Notes under the pieces: generated by a model | Told to the model about the DNA's origin: nothing | Databases searched by the model: none | The model's input: only the letters and a program-made list of their open reading frames with translations | In this document: positions 1 through 7,458 of the stretch, one piece after another | How the letters are laid out: each line of letters begins with the position of its first letter | Numbering within the stretch: position 1 is the first letter of the stretch | Origin: JAEUNJ01 sp052035955 | GTDB lineage: Bacteria > Pseudomonadota > Gammaproteobacteria > Burkholderiales > Rhodocyclaceae | Direction of reading: 5' to 3' | DNA: 28,882 nucleotides | Assembly: GCA_052035955.1 (NCBI GenBank) | Contig: JBPOHD010000074.1 | Location: 1-28,882, forward strand | Position numbers and translations under genes: made by a program

Positions 1-137
1 CGGCGCCGGCGCTGCGGGATGCGACGCCGAAGCGGCTGGCCAGCGGCAGCGGCGGGAAGGCTTCCGGCAAGGCGCCGGCGAAGAAGCTGCCGCCCGCCCA
101 CCTGGCCGACTCGGAAGACGAGTGGGAGGAGTTCTGA
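1..137 (+). CDS. Chemoreceptor (MCP), C-terminal fragment
   Basis: Only the last 44 codons are in the window, read in the frame that begins at base 3 and stops at TGA 135-137. The fragment is an Ala/Gly/Lys/Pro-rich flexible linker that ends in EWEEF. This fits the xWxxF pentapeptide at the C-terminus of high-abundance chemoreceptors, which tethers the methyltransferase CheR and the methylesterase CheB near the adaptation sites. The immediate downstream neighbour is cheR, which supports this reading. The flexible linker before the pentapeptide is also typical of such receptors. The ligand-binding and signalling domains lie upstream of the window, so the stimulus is unknown. The assignment rests on the tail motif and context only. 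Confidence 0.75.
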   Translation, partial: APALRDATPKRLASGSGGKASGKAPAKKLPPAHLADSEDEWEEF

Positions 138-1078
138 ACCGCTCCAAGCCGACAGGGGGCGCCATTTCGTCCGGCGATCGGGGTCGGCCGGTGGCAACGG
201 CCCCCGGCCTCTCGTCCCCACCGGACCGGGAGTTCAATTTCGGACCGGCCGATTTCGAGCGGATCCGCAAGCTCATCTACGAGCAGGCGGGAATCTCCCT
301 GGCCCCGGTCAAGCAGGACATGGTCTACAGCCGTCTGGCGAGACGTTTGCGGGCCCTGGGCATGTCCCGCTTCAGCGATTACATCGATCACCTGGAGCAG
401 GGGGACGAAGCCGAGTGGGAGACCTTCGTCAATTCGCTCACGACGAACCTCACCGCCTTTTTCCGCGAGGCCCACCATTTCGACATCCTCGCGCGCAACC
501 TTCGCGAACGGACGCACAGGCCCCTGCGCATCTGGTGCTCGGCCGCCTCGACGGGCGAGGAGCCCTATTCCCTGGCCATCACGGCCTGCGAGGCCTTCGA
601 CAGCCTGACGCCCCCCGTGCGCATACTGGCCAGCGATATCGATACCAACGTCCTGGCCAAGGGTGAGAAAGGCGTCTACCCGCTCGAGCGCGTGGATCGC
701 ATGTCGCCCGACCGACTTCGCCGGTTCTTCCTGCGCGGTACCGGGTCCCAGTCGGGACAGGTGCGGGTGCGTCAGGAGTTGCAGCAGCTGATCCGCTTCA
801 CGCGCCTCAATCTTCTGGATCCCCGATGGCCGGCCGTCGAAGGACCTCTCGACGCGATCTTCTGCCGTAACGTGATGATCTATTTCGACAAGCCAACCCA
901 GTACTCGATCCTCAAGAAGTTCGCGCCCTTGCTGCGCGACGACGGATTGCTGTTCGCCGGGCATTCGGAAAGCTTTCTGCACGCCGCGGACCTGTTCCGA
1001 TCCCTCGGCCGAACCGTCTACGAGCGGGCCGACCGGGTCGGCGGCCCGGGGATCGGCGTGCGGGGCTCCCATCGATGA
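122..1078 (+). CDS. cheR: Chemotaxis protein methyltransferase CheR
   Basis: SAM-dependent enzyme that methylates glutamates on chemoreceptor signalling helices, the adaptation arm of chemotaxis. An N-terminal helical CheR domain (about residues 38-115, with AGISL, SRLARRLR and LTTNLTAFFRE) is followed by a Rossmann SAM-binding domain. That domain contains IWCSAASTGEEPYS (about 137-150), an acidic ASDID segment and CRNVMIYFDKPTQ (about 248-260). Length is 318 residues from the GTG at 122, which overlaps the end of the receptor gene. A GTG at 191, in frame, would give a 295-residue protein that keeps every conserved element. Neither start has an ideal ribosome site, so the first 23 residues are uncertain. 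The 3' end overlaps cheD by four bases (ATGA), implying translational coupling. Confidence 0.95.
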   Translation: MGGVLNRSKPTGGAISSGDRGRPVATAPGLSSPPDREFNFGPADFERIRKLIYEQAGISLAPVKQDMVYSRLARRLRALGMSRFSDYIDHLEQGDEAEWETFVNSLTTNLTAFFREAHHFDILARNLRERTHRPLRIWCSAASTGEEPYSLAITACEAFDSLTPPVRILASDIDTNVLAKGEKGVYPLERVDRMSPDRLRRFFLRGTGSQSGQVRVRQELQQLIRFTRLNLLDPRWPAVEGPLDAIFCRNVMIYFDKPTQYSILKKFAPLLRDDGLLFAGHSESFLHAADLFRSLGRTVYERADRVGGPGIGVRGSHR

Positions 1079-1686
1079 ACTCGGAACTCGGCTTCGTCGA
1101 GCACCTGGCTGGAAATCGCTACTTCGACCGGCACTTCGAACTCGAGGCCGTGAAGGTGCTGCCAGGCGAATATTTCGTCAGCACCACCGACATGCTGATG
1201 GTGACGGTGTTGGGTTCCTGCGTATCTGCCTGCATCCGGGACCGCGAAAAGGGGATCGGCGGCATGAATCATTTCATGCTGGCCGACTCCGGGGACAATG
1301 GCGCCCTGTCAGCCTCGGCGCGCTACGGAACCTATGCCATGGAGGTCCTCATCAACCACCTGATCAAGCTTGGCGCCCGGCGCGGCCAACTCGAGGCGAA
1401 AGTGTTCGGCGGCGGCCGCGTCATGGCTTCCCTGGCCAGTTCCAACGTCGGCGAGCGCAATTCCGAATTCGTCATCCGCTACCTGGACCTGGAGGGAATC
1501 CGGGTATCCGCCAGCGACCTGCTCGGCAGCTATCCGAGGAAGCTCTATTTCTTTCCCAACTCCGGCCGTGTGCTGGTGAAGAAACTGGTCCGCATGCATA
1601 ATGACACGCTGATCAAGCGGGAAAAGGAGTATGCGGCGCGCCTGACGGAAGCCCCGGTTGCCGGCGACATCGAATTGTTCGGTTGA
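1075..1686 (+). CDS. cheD: Chemoreceptor glutamine deamidase CheD
   Basis: CheD converts specific receptor glutamines to glutamates so that they become methylation sites. In some bacteria it also partners with CheC or CheY-P. The 203-residue product has the catalytic motif GSCVSACIRD with the nucleophilic cysteine at about C49, the histidine of GGMNHFML at about H66, and the later VFGGGRVM motif, all hallmarks of the family. The ATG lies inside the end of cheR (four-base overlap), and cheB starts ten bases after the stop, so the three adaptation enzymes form one translational block. No cheC is seen in the window; CheZ is the only visible CheY phosphatase. Confidence 0.95.
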   Translation: MNSELGFVEHLAGNRYFDRHFELEAVKVLPGEYFVSTTDMLMVTVLGSCVSACIRDREKGIGGMNHFMLADSGDNGALSASARYGTYAMEVLINHLIKLGARRGQLEAKVFGGGRVMASLASSNVGERNSEFVIRYLDLEGIRVSASDLLGSYPRKLYFFPNSGRVLVKKLVRMHNDTLIKREKEYAARLTEAPVAGDIELFG

Positions 1687-1696
1687 GGACAGGGAA

Positions 1697-2752
1697 TTGC
1701 CAATCAAGGTACTCGTGGTAGACGACTCGGCGCTGATGCGGGCGCTGCTGACCGAAATCGTCAACGGCGGACCCGACCTCCAGGTCGTGGGGGCGGCTCC
1801 CGATGCGCTGACGGCGAGGGAGATGATCAAGACCCTCAACCCCGACGTCATGACCCTGGACGTCGAGATGCCGAAGATGGATGGGCTGGAGTTCCTGTCC
1901 CGGGTCATGCGCCTGCGGCCGATGCCGGTCGTGATGATTTCCTCCTTCACGGAGAGGGGATCGGAAGTGACCCTGCAGGCCCTGGAACTGGGGGCCGTCG
2001 ACTTCATTCCCAAGCCGCGCGCCGAAAGCATTTCCGTCTTTCAGAGCAGTGCAGAGGAGATACGGGAGAAGATCCGGGCGGCGTATGGAGCGCGCCTGCG
2101 CAGCCTCCCGCGCAGGACCGAACCGGCGACGGCAACGAAGGCACCAGCGTCCAGCGGCCTTTCGACCGCCGGGATGAGCAACAAGTTGATCGCCATCGGG
2201 GCCTCCACCGGCGGCACCGAGGCGATACGCGAGGTTCTCGAAGGCCTGCCGCCCGACGTTCCGGGCGTGGTGATCGTGCAGCACATGCCCGAGACTTTCA
2301 CGCCGTCCTTCGCGAAAAGGCTCGACAGCGCGTCAAGGCTGTCGGTCGTCGAGGCCCGTGGCGGCGAACGGGTACAACCGGGCCATGCCTACCTGGCCCC
2401 GGGCCATTCGCACATGCTGGTGCGCCGGGAGGGCGGGACCTACGTGACCGAACTCTCCCGGGATGAGCCGGTCAATCGGCACCGACCCGCCGTCGATGTG
2501 CTGTTCCATTCAGTGGCAGCGGAAGCCGGCGCGAACGCGGTCGGCGTTATCCTGACGGGGATGGGGAAGGATGGCGCCCAAGGGCTCCTGGCCATGCGCC
2601 AGCGCGGCGCCTGGACCATCGGACAGGACGAGGCGACCTGCGTCGTTTATGGCATGCCGCGCGAGGCCGCCAGGGTCGGGGCGCTGGACGAAGTCGCGGC
2701 CCTCGGCGACGTGGCGGGCCGGGTCGTGGCGCGCCTCAGGGCCGCCCGTTGA
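1697..2752 (+). CDS. cheB: Chemotaxis response regulator protein-glutamate methylesterase CheB
   Basis: Removes receptor methyl groups after phosphorylation by CheA, closing the adaptation loop. Residues 1-120 are a receiver domain with D9/D10 and phospho-acceptor D55 (in MTLDVEMP). After a linker, the methylesterase domain carries S170 (GASTGG), H196 (VQHMPE) and D292 (GMGKDGA). These are spaced 26 and 96 residues apart, the same spacing I recall for the E. coli catalytic triad S164-H190-D286. I chose the TTG at 1697 because GAGGACAGGG lies just upstream and the product then begins MPIKVLVVDDSALMR, the usual CheB beginning. An in-frame TTG at 1658 would add 13 residues and overlap cheD. The result is 351 residues. 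Confidence 0.95.
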   Translation: MPIKVLVVDDSALMRALLTEIVNGGPDLQVVGAAPDALTAREMIKTLNPDVMTLDVEMPKMDGLEFLSRVMRLRPMPVVMISSFTERGSEVTLQALELGAVDFIPKPRAESISVFQSSAEEIREKIRAAYGARLRSLPRRTEPATATKAPASSGLSTAGMSNKLIAIGASTGGTEAIREVLEGLPPDVPGVVIVQHMPETFTPSFAKRLDSASRLSVVEARGGERVQPGHAYLAPGHSHMLVRREGGTYVTELSRDEPVNRHRPAVDVLFHSVAAEAGANAVGVILTGMGKDGAQGLLAMRQRGAWTIGQDEATCVVYGMPREAARVGALDEVAALGDVAGRVVARLRAAR

Positions 2753-2799
2753 CCTTCTCGCAAGAGGTATACTGAGGCAATTGCAGGAGGACCAACGCG

Positions 2800-3105
2800 A
2801 TGCAGGCCAGTTTTTCCGTGGCTGACGGCCGAGCCGTCATCCGGCTTCAGGGACGATTCGACTTCAATGCCCACCGGGAGTTTCGGGAGGCCTCGGAACA
2901 AGCCTTGCGGGAACAGAATGCAAGGGAAGTCAGGATCGATCTGGCGGACGTGGAATATCTCGATAGTTCGGCTCTGGGCATGTTGCTGATGGTTCGGGAC
3001 AAGGCCAAGGCCGCCAACAAGGCCGTCACCCTCGCCAATTGCCGCGGTCCGGTCAAGCAGGTTCTGGATATTGCCAACTTCGGCAAGCTGTTCACCATCG
3101 TGTAG
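2800..3105 (+). CDS. STAS-domain protein (anti-sigma factor antagonist-like)
   Basis: A 101-residue single-domain protein of the STAS (SpoIIAA-like) family. The sequence shows the beta-strand ending in GRFDF, then VEYLDSSALGMLLMVRD, where S56 or S57 sits at the position phosphorylated by partner kinases in SpoIIAA/RsbV-type switches. A strong AGGAGG precedes the ATG. It sits 47 bases after cheB and is followed by two hairpins, so it probably ends the cheRDB transcription unit. Known relatives bind anti-sigma factors or act in partner-switching. What this one binds cannot be read here, because no HATPase-type anti-sigma kinase or PP2C phosphatase gene lies in the window. The family call is firm; the role is open. 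Confidence 0.85.
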   Translation: MQASFSVADGRAVIRLQGRFDFNAHREFREASEQALREQNAREVRIDLADVEYLDSSALGMLLMVRDKAKAANKAVTLANCRGPVKQVLDIANFGKLFTIV

Positions 3106-3110
3106 TCGAT

Positions 3111-3129
3111 GATCGCGTAGCTCGCGATC
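3111..3129 (+). terminator. Hairpin after the STAS gene
   Basis: Perfect inverted repeat GATCGCG with a five-base loop (TAGCT), beginning five bases after the STAS stop codon. It has no T-tract, so it may stabilise the 3' end or work with the next hairpin rather than act as a classical intrinsic terminator. Confidence 0.4.
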
Positions 3130-3154
3130 TAACCGTCGCGTACCTGCGGCAGGC

Positions 3155-3178
3155 GGGGCGGAGTACGGATTCCGCCCC
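3155..3178 (+). terminator. Second GC-rich hairpin between the STAS gene and the MCP gene
   Basis: GGGGCGGA pairs with TCCGCCCC across an eight-base loop. It lacks a run of T, so it is only a possible terminator. Together with the hairpin at 3111 it suggests that the upstream cheRDB-STAS unit ends here, before a separate promoter for the chemoreceptor. Confidence 0.4.
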
Positions 3179-3230
3179 AGGAAGGCCCGGCCCATGCTTT
3201 CCTTCCCGGTGTCGTTATGCTCCCGAAAAG

Positions 3231-3257
3231 TCGAGCATTTCCCGATAGCACCGATCA
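3231..3257 (+). promoter_or_regulatory. Possible sigma-28 promoter for the MCP gene
   Basis: TCGAGCAT, eleven bases, then ACCGATCA. Against the sigma-28 pattern TCAAGTTT-N11-GCCGATAA this matches 5 of 8 and 6 of 8 positions with correct spacing. It lies about 67 bases upstream of the chemoreceptor start. Chemoreceptor genes are commonly sigma-28 dependent, and fliA is in this window, but the match is moderate. Confidence 0.35.
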
Positions 3258-3323
3258 CTGCGGTGGCGTAGAGTCACCGGAATCAACCACATCGGGGCAG
3301 TAGACCCTGGGGAGGAGGGAATC

Positions 3324-5018
3324 ATGGCGGGTGGACGGGTCATTTTCGTGCATGGCGTTGCGGGCGCCGCGGTGACGGGGGTCGGCATCGGCAGCATCTA
3401 TCTCTCGGGCTCGGCGCCGACGGCAGGTGCCGTGATCCTGCTGTTGCTGCTCGGCGTATTCGTGGCGGTCGTCCCGGCTTTGGTGGTCGGTATCCTGGTA
3501 ACCGGTCCCGCCGAGCGATTGCGAGAGGCCATCGAGGCCACCCGCAGTGACGGCGACCTGGCGCGGCGCGCCGACGTGACGGAAGGCAGCGGTGCGGCGG
3601 GCGCGGCAGGCGCCTTCAATGCACTGATCGCCAGCTTCCAGGGCATCGTGACGCGGATCGTGTTCAACGCCAAGCAGGTCGCCGACGCCGCCGAGAAGCT
3701 GATCGGGGATGCCGAGGGTGCCGCCGGGAGTTCGCGTCGCCAGTCGGAGGCTGCCGACTCGGCCGCCCTGGCCGTTGCCGAGATGTCCGCCGGGGTGGGC
3801 GACGTGGCCCGCAATGCCGAGGAGACGGCGGGGATCGCCCAGGCCGCCCGGGAGCACTCCTCCCGCGGTTCGGCAATCGTCAGCCAGGCCTCGGCCGAAA
3901 TCGACCGTATCGCCCGTTCCGTGGAGGAGTCCGCCCGCGTCGTCGCCGCCCTCGGAGAACGTTCCGAGCAGATCTCCGGCATCGTGAAGACCATCCACGA
4001 CATCGCCGACCAGACCAACCTGCTGGCGCTGAATGCGGCCATCGAGGCCGCGCGGGCCGGCGAGCAGGGCCGGGGGTTCGCCGTCGTCGCCGACGAGGTC
4101 AGGAAACTCGCCGAGCGCACCACGGCCGCCACCGGCGAGATCAGCTCGGTGATCGCCGCCATCCAGTCCGAGACGCAGAGTGCCATCGCGACGATTCGCG
4201 AGGGGTCCAACCTCGCCCGCTCCGGGGCGGATCTGGCGCGCCAGGCCGCCGAGGCCCTGGAGATCATCAACCGGGGTGCCCAGGAGACCATGGAGAAGGT
4301 GGACCTGATCGCCCGGGCCATGGCCGAACAGACGGTCAAGGCGAAGGACATCGCCGAGCACGTCACGAGCATCATGGGGTCCGCCGAAAGCAACCGCCAG
4401 GGGGCCGAGCGGACCCTGGCCGAGGCGCGCAACCTGGATTACCTGGCCGTCAATCTCGAGGAAGTCGGCACCGTCTTCAAACTGGGGGCCGGCGGCGAGG
4501 CGGCGATGAAAATCCACGAACGGATGCCGGACGTGGTCCGCGAGGCTGCCCGCCAGGTCTCCCAGGCCTTCGAACAGGCCGTCGCGCGCGGCGAGGTCAA
4601 GCTCGATGACCTGTTCGATCAGAACTACCAGCCCGTCCCCAACACCAAGCCGCAAAAATTCCGGACCCGTTTCGACGCCCTCGCCGACAAGTTGCTGCCC
4701 TCGGTCCAGGAGCCCTATCTGGAGAAGTTCAAGGAGATCGCCTATGCGATCGCCTGCGACAGGGGCGGTTACGTCCCGACTCATAACAATCGGTTCTGCC
4801 TGCCGTTGACGGGCGACGAGAAGCGCGATTTCGTCGGCAATCGGACCAAGCGGATATTCTCGGATCCCGTGGGACGCCGTTGCGGCGCCCACGAGCAGCC
4901 CTTCCTGATCCAGACCTACCGTCGGGATACCGGGGAAATCATGCACGACATCTCCGCGCCGGTATATGTCCAGGGGCGGCACTGGGGCGGCGTACGCATC
5001 GGTTACCGTACCGAATGA
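3324..5018 (+). CDS. Methyl-accepting chemotaxis protein with C-terminal Cache-like sensor domain
   Basis: A 564-residue receptor. Two hydrophobic segments (about 3-28 and 33-60) are separated by only a few residues, so there is no real periplasmic ligand domain. A HAMP-like stretch (about 61-95) and a long coiled coil follow. The conserved signalling tip is unmistakable at about residues 225-267, including DQTNLLALNAAIEAARAGE and GRGFAVVADEVRKLAERT. After the coiled coil, residues about 395-564 form a further globular domain with GGYVPTHNNRF, GNRTKRIF and an aromatic-rich end (GRHWGGVRIGY). I recognise this type of tail from cytoplasmic-sensing MCPs; it looks Cache-like. It therefore probably senses an internal cue. 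It lacks the EWEEF-type tail. A strong GGAGGAGGG site precedes the ATG. Confidence 0.92.
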   Translation: MAGGRVIFVHGVAGAAVTGVGIGSIYLSGSAPTAGAVILLLLLGVFVAVVPALVVGILVTGPAERLREAIEATRSDGDLARRADVTEGSGAAGAAGAFNALIASFQGIVTRIVFNAKQVADAAEKLIGDAEGAAGSSRRQSEAADSAALAVAEMSAGVGDVARNAEETAGIAQAAREHSSRGSAIVSQASAEIDRIARSVEESARVVAALGERSEQISGIVKTIHDIADQTNLLALNAAIEAARAGEQGRGFAVVADEVRKLAERTTAATGEISSVIAAIQSETQSAIATIREGSNLARSGADLARQAAEALEIINRGAQETMEKVDLIARAMAEQTVKAKDIAEHVTSIMGSAESNRQGAERTLAEARNLDYLAVNLEEVGTVFKLGAGGEAAMKIHERMPDVVREAARQVSQAFEQAVARGEVKLDDLFDQNYQPVPNTKPQKFRTRFDALADKLLPSVQEPYLEKFKEIAYAIACDRGGYVPTHNNRFCLPLTGDEKRDFVGNRTKRIFSDPVGRRCGAHEQPFLIQTYRRDTGEIMHDISAPVYVQGRHWGGVRIGYRTE

Positions 5019-5097
5019 GCGGCGGGCGAGGTTAAGTCCCGAAAATATCGTAAGATTTCAAAATAGGGACTTCCGGCTCCGCAGCGGGGAAAAAACC

Positions 5098-6063
5098 ATG
5101 TCCGATCTGTTCAAGAATATCGAGGCGAGAACCCGCCTGGCGGGAACCAACAAGCTCGAGATCCTTCTCTTCTCCCTGGGGACGGACAATCGAACCGGGC
5201 GGCGGGAGACCTTCGGCATCAACGTCTTCAAGGTCCGCGAGGTGATGCGGACGCCGCCGATCACGGCGGCGCCCGACATGCCTTCTTCCGTGAAGGGGAT
5301 GGTGTCTCTGCGCGGCGTGCTGGTTCCTGTCGTCGATCTGGCCGAGTACATCGGAATGCAGCCGGATACGCCCCGCGACATCATGATCGTGACCGAGTAC
5401 AACGGCCATACCCAGGGCTTCCTCGTCGAGGCCGTCGACACGATCCTGCGCCTGGACTGGGCCCATATGCGAGTGCCGCCCGACATGCTGACCGCCAACA
5501 TGGGCGGCCTGGTGACGGCCGTCACGGAACTCGGCGATGGCCGCCTGGTCATGATGCTCGACGTGGAACGGGTTCTCGCCGAAACCTCGAAGTATGACGA
5601 CAGGTTCATGTTCGAGAGCATACGGCCGCTCGAGCGGCCGGATCTCACGGTGGTATTCGCCGACGATTCCTCGGTCGCCCGCGGCCAGATCGAACGTACC
5701 CTCAATGCGCTGGGACTCAAGTTCATCGGTGCCGTGAATGGGCGCGTTGCCTGGGACGAACTGACCCGGATCGCCGCCTACGCGGAAGCCGCCCACCGGC
5801 CGGTCAAGGAAATCGTCCACCTGGTCCTGACGGACGTGGAGATGCCGGAAATGGACGGCTACATCCTGACCAAGAACATCAAGTCCGACCCGCGCTTTGC
5901 CGGCATTCCCGTGATCATGCATTCTTCCCTGTCGTCCATGTCGAACCAGCAGCTTGGCCGGTCCGTCGGCGTCGACGAATACGTACCGAAATTCGAGCCG
6001 CAGAGGCTGGCGGAGACCCTGAGCCGCCTCCTGTTGAGGCACGAAACGCCAGAGGCCGCCTGA
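5098..6063 (+). CDS. cheV: Chemotaxis coupling/response protein CheV (copy 1)
   Basis: CheV joins a CheW-like coupling domain (about residues 18-165) to a receiver domain (about 182-310) and links receptors to CheA while acting as a phosphorylation-tunable coupler or sink. The coupling domain shows FGINVFKVREVM, GMVSLRGVLVPVVDLAEYIG and FLVEAVDTILRLDW. The receiver has D189/D190 and phospho-acceptor D246 in LTDVEMPEMDGY. I chose the ATG at 5098, after a purine-rich site; earlier in-frame codons would run into the MCP gene. Compared with the next gene it carries about six extra residues (DNRTGR) in the loop before ETFGINVF. The receiver has a stretch between strands that is longer than in CheY, as is usual in CheV. 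321 residues. Confidence 0.93.
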   Translation: MSDLFKNIEARTRLAGTNKLEILLFSLGTDNRTGRRETFGINVFKVREVMRTPPITAAPDMPSSVKGMVSLRGVLVPVVDLAEYIGMQPDTPRDIMIVTEYNGHTQGFLVEAVDTILRLDWAHMRVPPDMLTANMGGLVTAVTELGDGRLVMMLDVERVLAETSKYDDRFMFESIRPLERPDLTVVFADDSSVARGQIERTLNALGLKFIGAVNGRVAWDELTRIAAYAEAAHRPVKEIVHLVLTDVEMPEMDGYILTKNIKSDPRFAGIPVIMHSSLSSMSNQQLGRSVGVDEYVPKFEPQRLAETLSRLLLRHETPEAA

Positions 6064-6073
6064 GGAGACCCTG

Positions 6074-7036
6074 ATGACCACCGCCGTCGCCCCCACCGTA
6101 GGGGCCTCCCTGCTGGAGTCGGTCGATGCCCGGACCAAGCTCGCCGGCTCGAACCGGATGGAGATTCTCCTGTTTTCCCTGGGAACCAACGAGACCTTCG
6201 GCATCAATGTCTTCAAGGTCCGGGAGGTCAGCAAGACACCCGCCATCACGAAGGCGCCCAACATGCCTCCGGGGGTGGAAGGCCTGATCAGCCTTCGCGG
6301 CAACGTGATCCCCGTCGTATCCCTTTCGCGGGTCATGGGCCTGGCCGATGCACCGGCGGGCCTGGGCGGCTCGATGATGGTCACCGAGTACAGCAAACGC
6401 ATCCTCGGCTTCCTGGTGCATGGTGTGGACCGGATCATCCGCGTCGATTGGGACAAGGTACGGGCACCCGAGGCCGTCACCAGCGGCGCCCACAACTACA
6501 TCACGGCCCTCACCGAATCGGCAGACGGCAAGCTCGTGTCCATCGTGGATGTCGAGCAGATCATGGCCAATACCTTTGGCGAGGGGATCATCGGCCAGAT
6601 CGAGCGAGTACACGACGGCGACGAACTGAACGTCTTCTTCGTGGACGACTCGGCCGTCGCCCGCAAGAAGATTGCGGAGGTGCTCGACAAACTCGGGGTG
6701 AAGCACAAACATGCCCTGAACGGCCTCGAAGCCTGGACGCGGCTTTCCGGCATGGCCGCCCATGCCCAGCAATCGGGCACCAGCCTGCGCGACGAGGTCA
6801 ATCTCGTCCTGGCGGATGCGGAGATGCCCGAGATGGACGGCTACGTCCTGACGAAGAACATCAAGTCCGACCCCCGGTTTGCCGGTATACCCGTGGTGAT
6901 GCACTCGTCCCTGTCATCGGAGGCGAACCGTGCCATGGGCAAGTCGGTGGGCGTTGACGCCTACGTGGCCAAGTTCGATGCGGAGGCGCTGGCCGACACC
7001 CTGCGCCCCCTGCTGATGAAATCAAGAAAAGATTGA
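6074..7036 (+). CDS. cheV: Chemotaxis coupling/response protein CheV (copy 2)
   Basis: Second CheV, 320 residues, beginning ten bases after the first. The domain order is the same: a CheW-like domain (about residues 20-165) with TFGINVFKVREV, GLISLRGNVIPVVSLSRVMG and GVDRIIRVDW, then a receiver with VDDSAVARK and phospho-acceptor D248 in LADAEMPEMDGY. The two receivers share the run GYxLTKNIKSDPRFAGIP, which indicates a tandem duplication or two long-kept paralogues. Their coupling domains are more diverged, which suggests that they serve different receptors. GGAG precedes the ATG. With no cheW in the window, these two proteins are the only visible receptor-kinase couplers. Confidence 0.93.
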   Translation: MTTAVAPTVGASLLESVDARTKLAGSNRMEILLFSLGTNETFGINVFKVREVSKTPAITKAPNMPPGVEGLISLRGNVIPVVSLSRVMGLADAPAGLGGSMMVTEYSKRILGFLVHGVDRIIRVDWDKVRAPEAVTSGAHNYITALTESADGKLVSIVDVEQIMANTFGEGIIGQIERVHDGDELNVFFVDDSAVARKKIAEVLDKLGVKHKHALNGLEAWTRLSGMAAHAQQSGTSLRDEVNLVLADAEMPEMDGYVLTKNIKSDPRFAGIPVVMHSSLSSEANRAMGKSVGVDAYVAKFDAEALADTLRPLLMKSRKD

Positions 7037-7050
7037 CCCTGGAGATTTGA

Positions 7051-7446
7051 ATGCCTGCGGATCCGAGCAAGATCAAGTTCCTTGTCGTGGACGACTTTTC
7101 GACCATGCGACGCATCGTCCGCAACCTGCTGAAGGAACTCGGCTACACCAATGTCGAGGAAGCGGAGGACGGTGCCGTCGCCTTGGGCAAGCTGAAGGGA
7201 AGCGGATTCGATTTCGTCGTTTCCGACTGGAACATGCCCAACATGGACGGGCTCACCCTGTTGCAGTCCGTGCGGGCCGATCCGGCCCTGAAGCACCTGC
7301 CAGTCCTCATGATCACGGCCGAGGCGAAGAAGGAAAACATCATTGCCGCTGCCCAGGCCGGCGCGTCCGGCTACATCGTCAAGCCCTTCACGGCGGCCAC
7401 CCTGAACGAGAAACTGGCCAAGATCTTCGAGAAACTCGGGATGTAG
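7051..7446 (+). CDS. cheY: Chemotaxis response regulator CheY
   Basis: Single-domain receiver of 131 residues that carries the signal from CheA to the flagellar switch. The acidic pocket D14/D15, phospho-acceptor D59 (VVSDWNMPNMDGL), T89 (MITAEAKKE), Y108 and K111 (GYIVKPF) are all present. Each is offset by two from what I recall for E. coli CheY (D57, T87, Y106, K109). Two of the most CheY-specific features, the WNMPNMDG loop and the TAEAKKENI segment, are intact. It lies 14 bases after cheV copy 2 and 12 bases before cheZ, in the usual cheY-cheZ-cheA order. Confidence 0.97.
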   Translation: MPADPSKIKFLVVDDFSTMRRIVRNLLKELGYTNVEEAEDGAVALGKLKGSGFDFVVSDWNMPNMDGLTLLQSVRADPALKHLPVLMITAEAKKENIIAAAQAGASGYIVKPFTAATLNEKLAKIFEKLGM

Positions 7447-7458
7447 GCGGAGAGCGCA

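Noticed and set aside
2749..2776. TTGACC and TATACT before the STAS gene
   Set aside because: Only 13 bases separate them, too short for a sigma-70 promoter.
5019..5097. Promoter in the MCP-cheV gap (TTAAG..., TCAAAATA...)
   Set aside because: No sigma-28, sigma-54 or sigma-70 pair with acceptable spacing was found.
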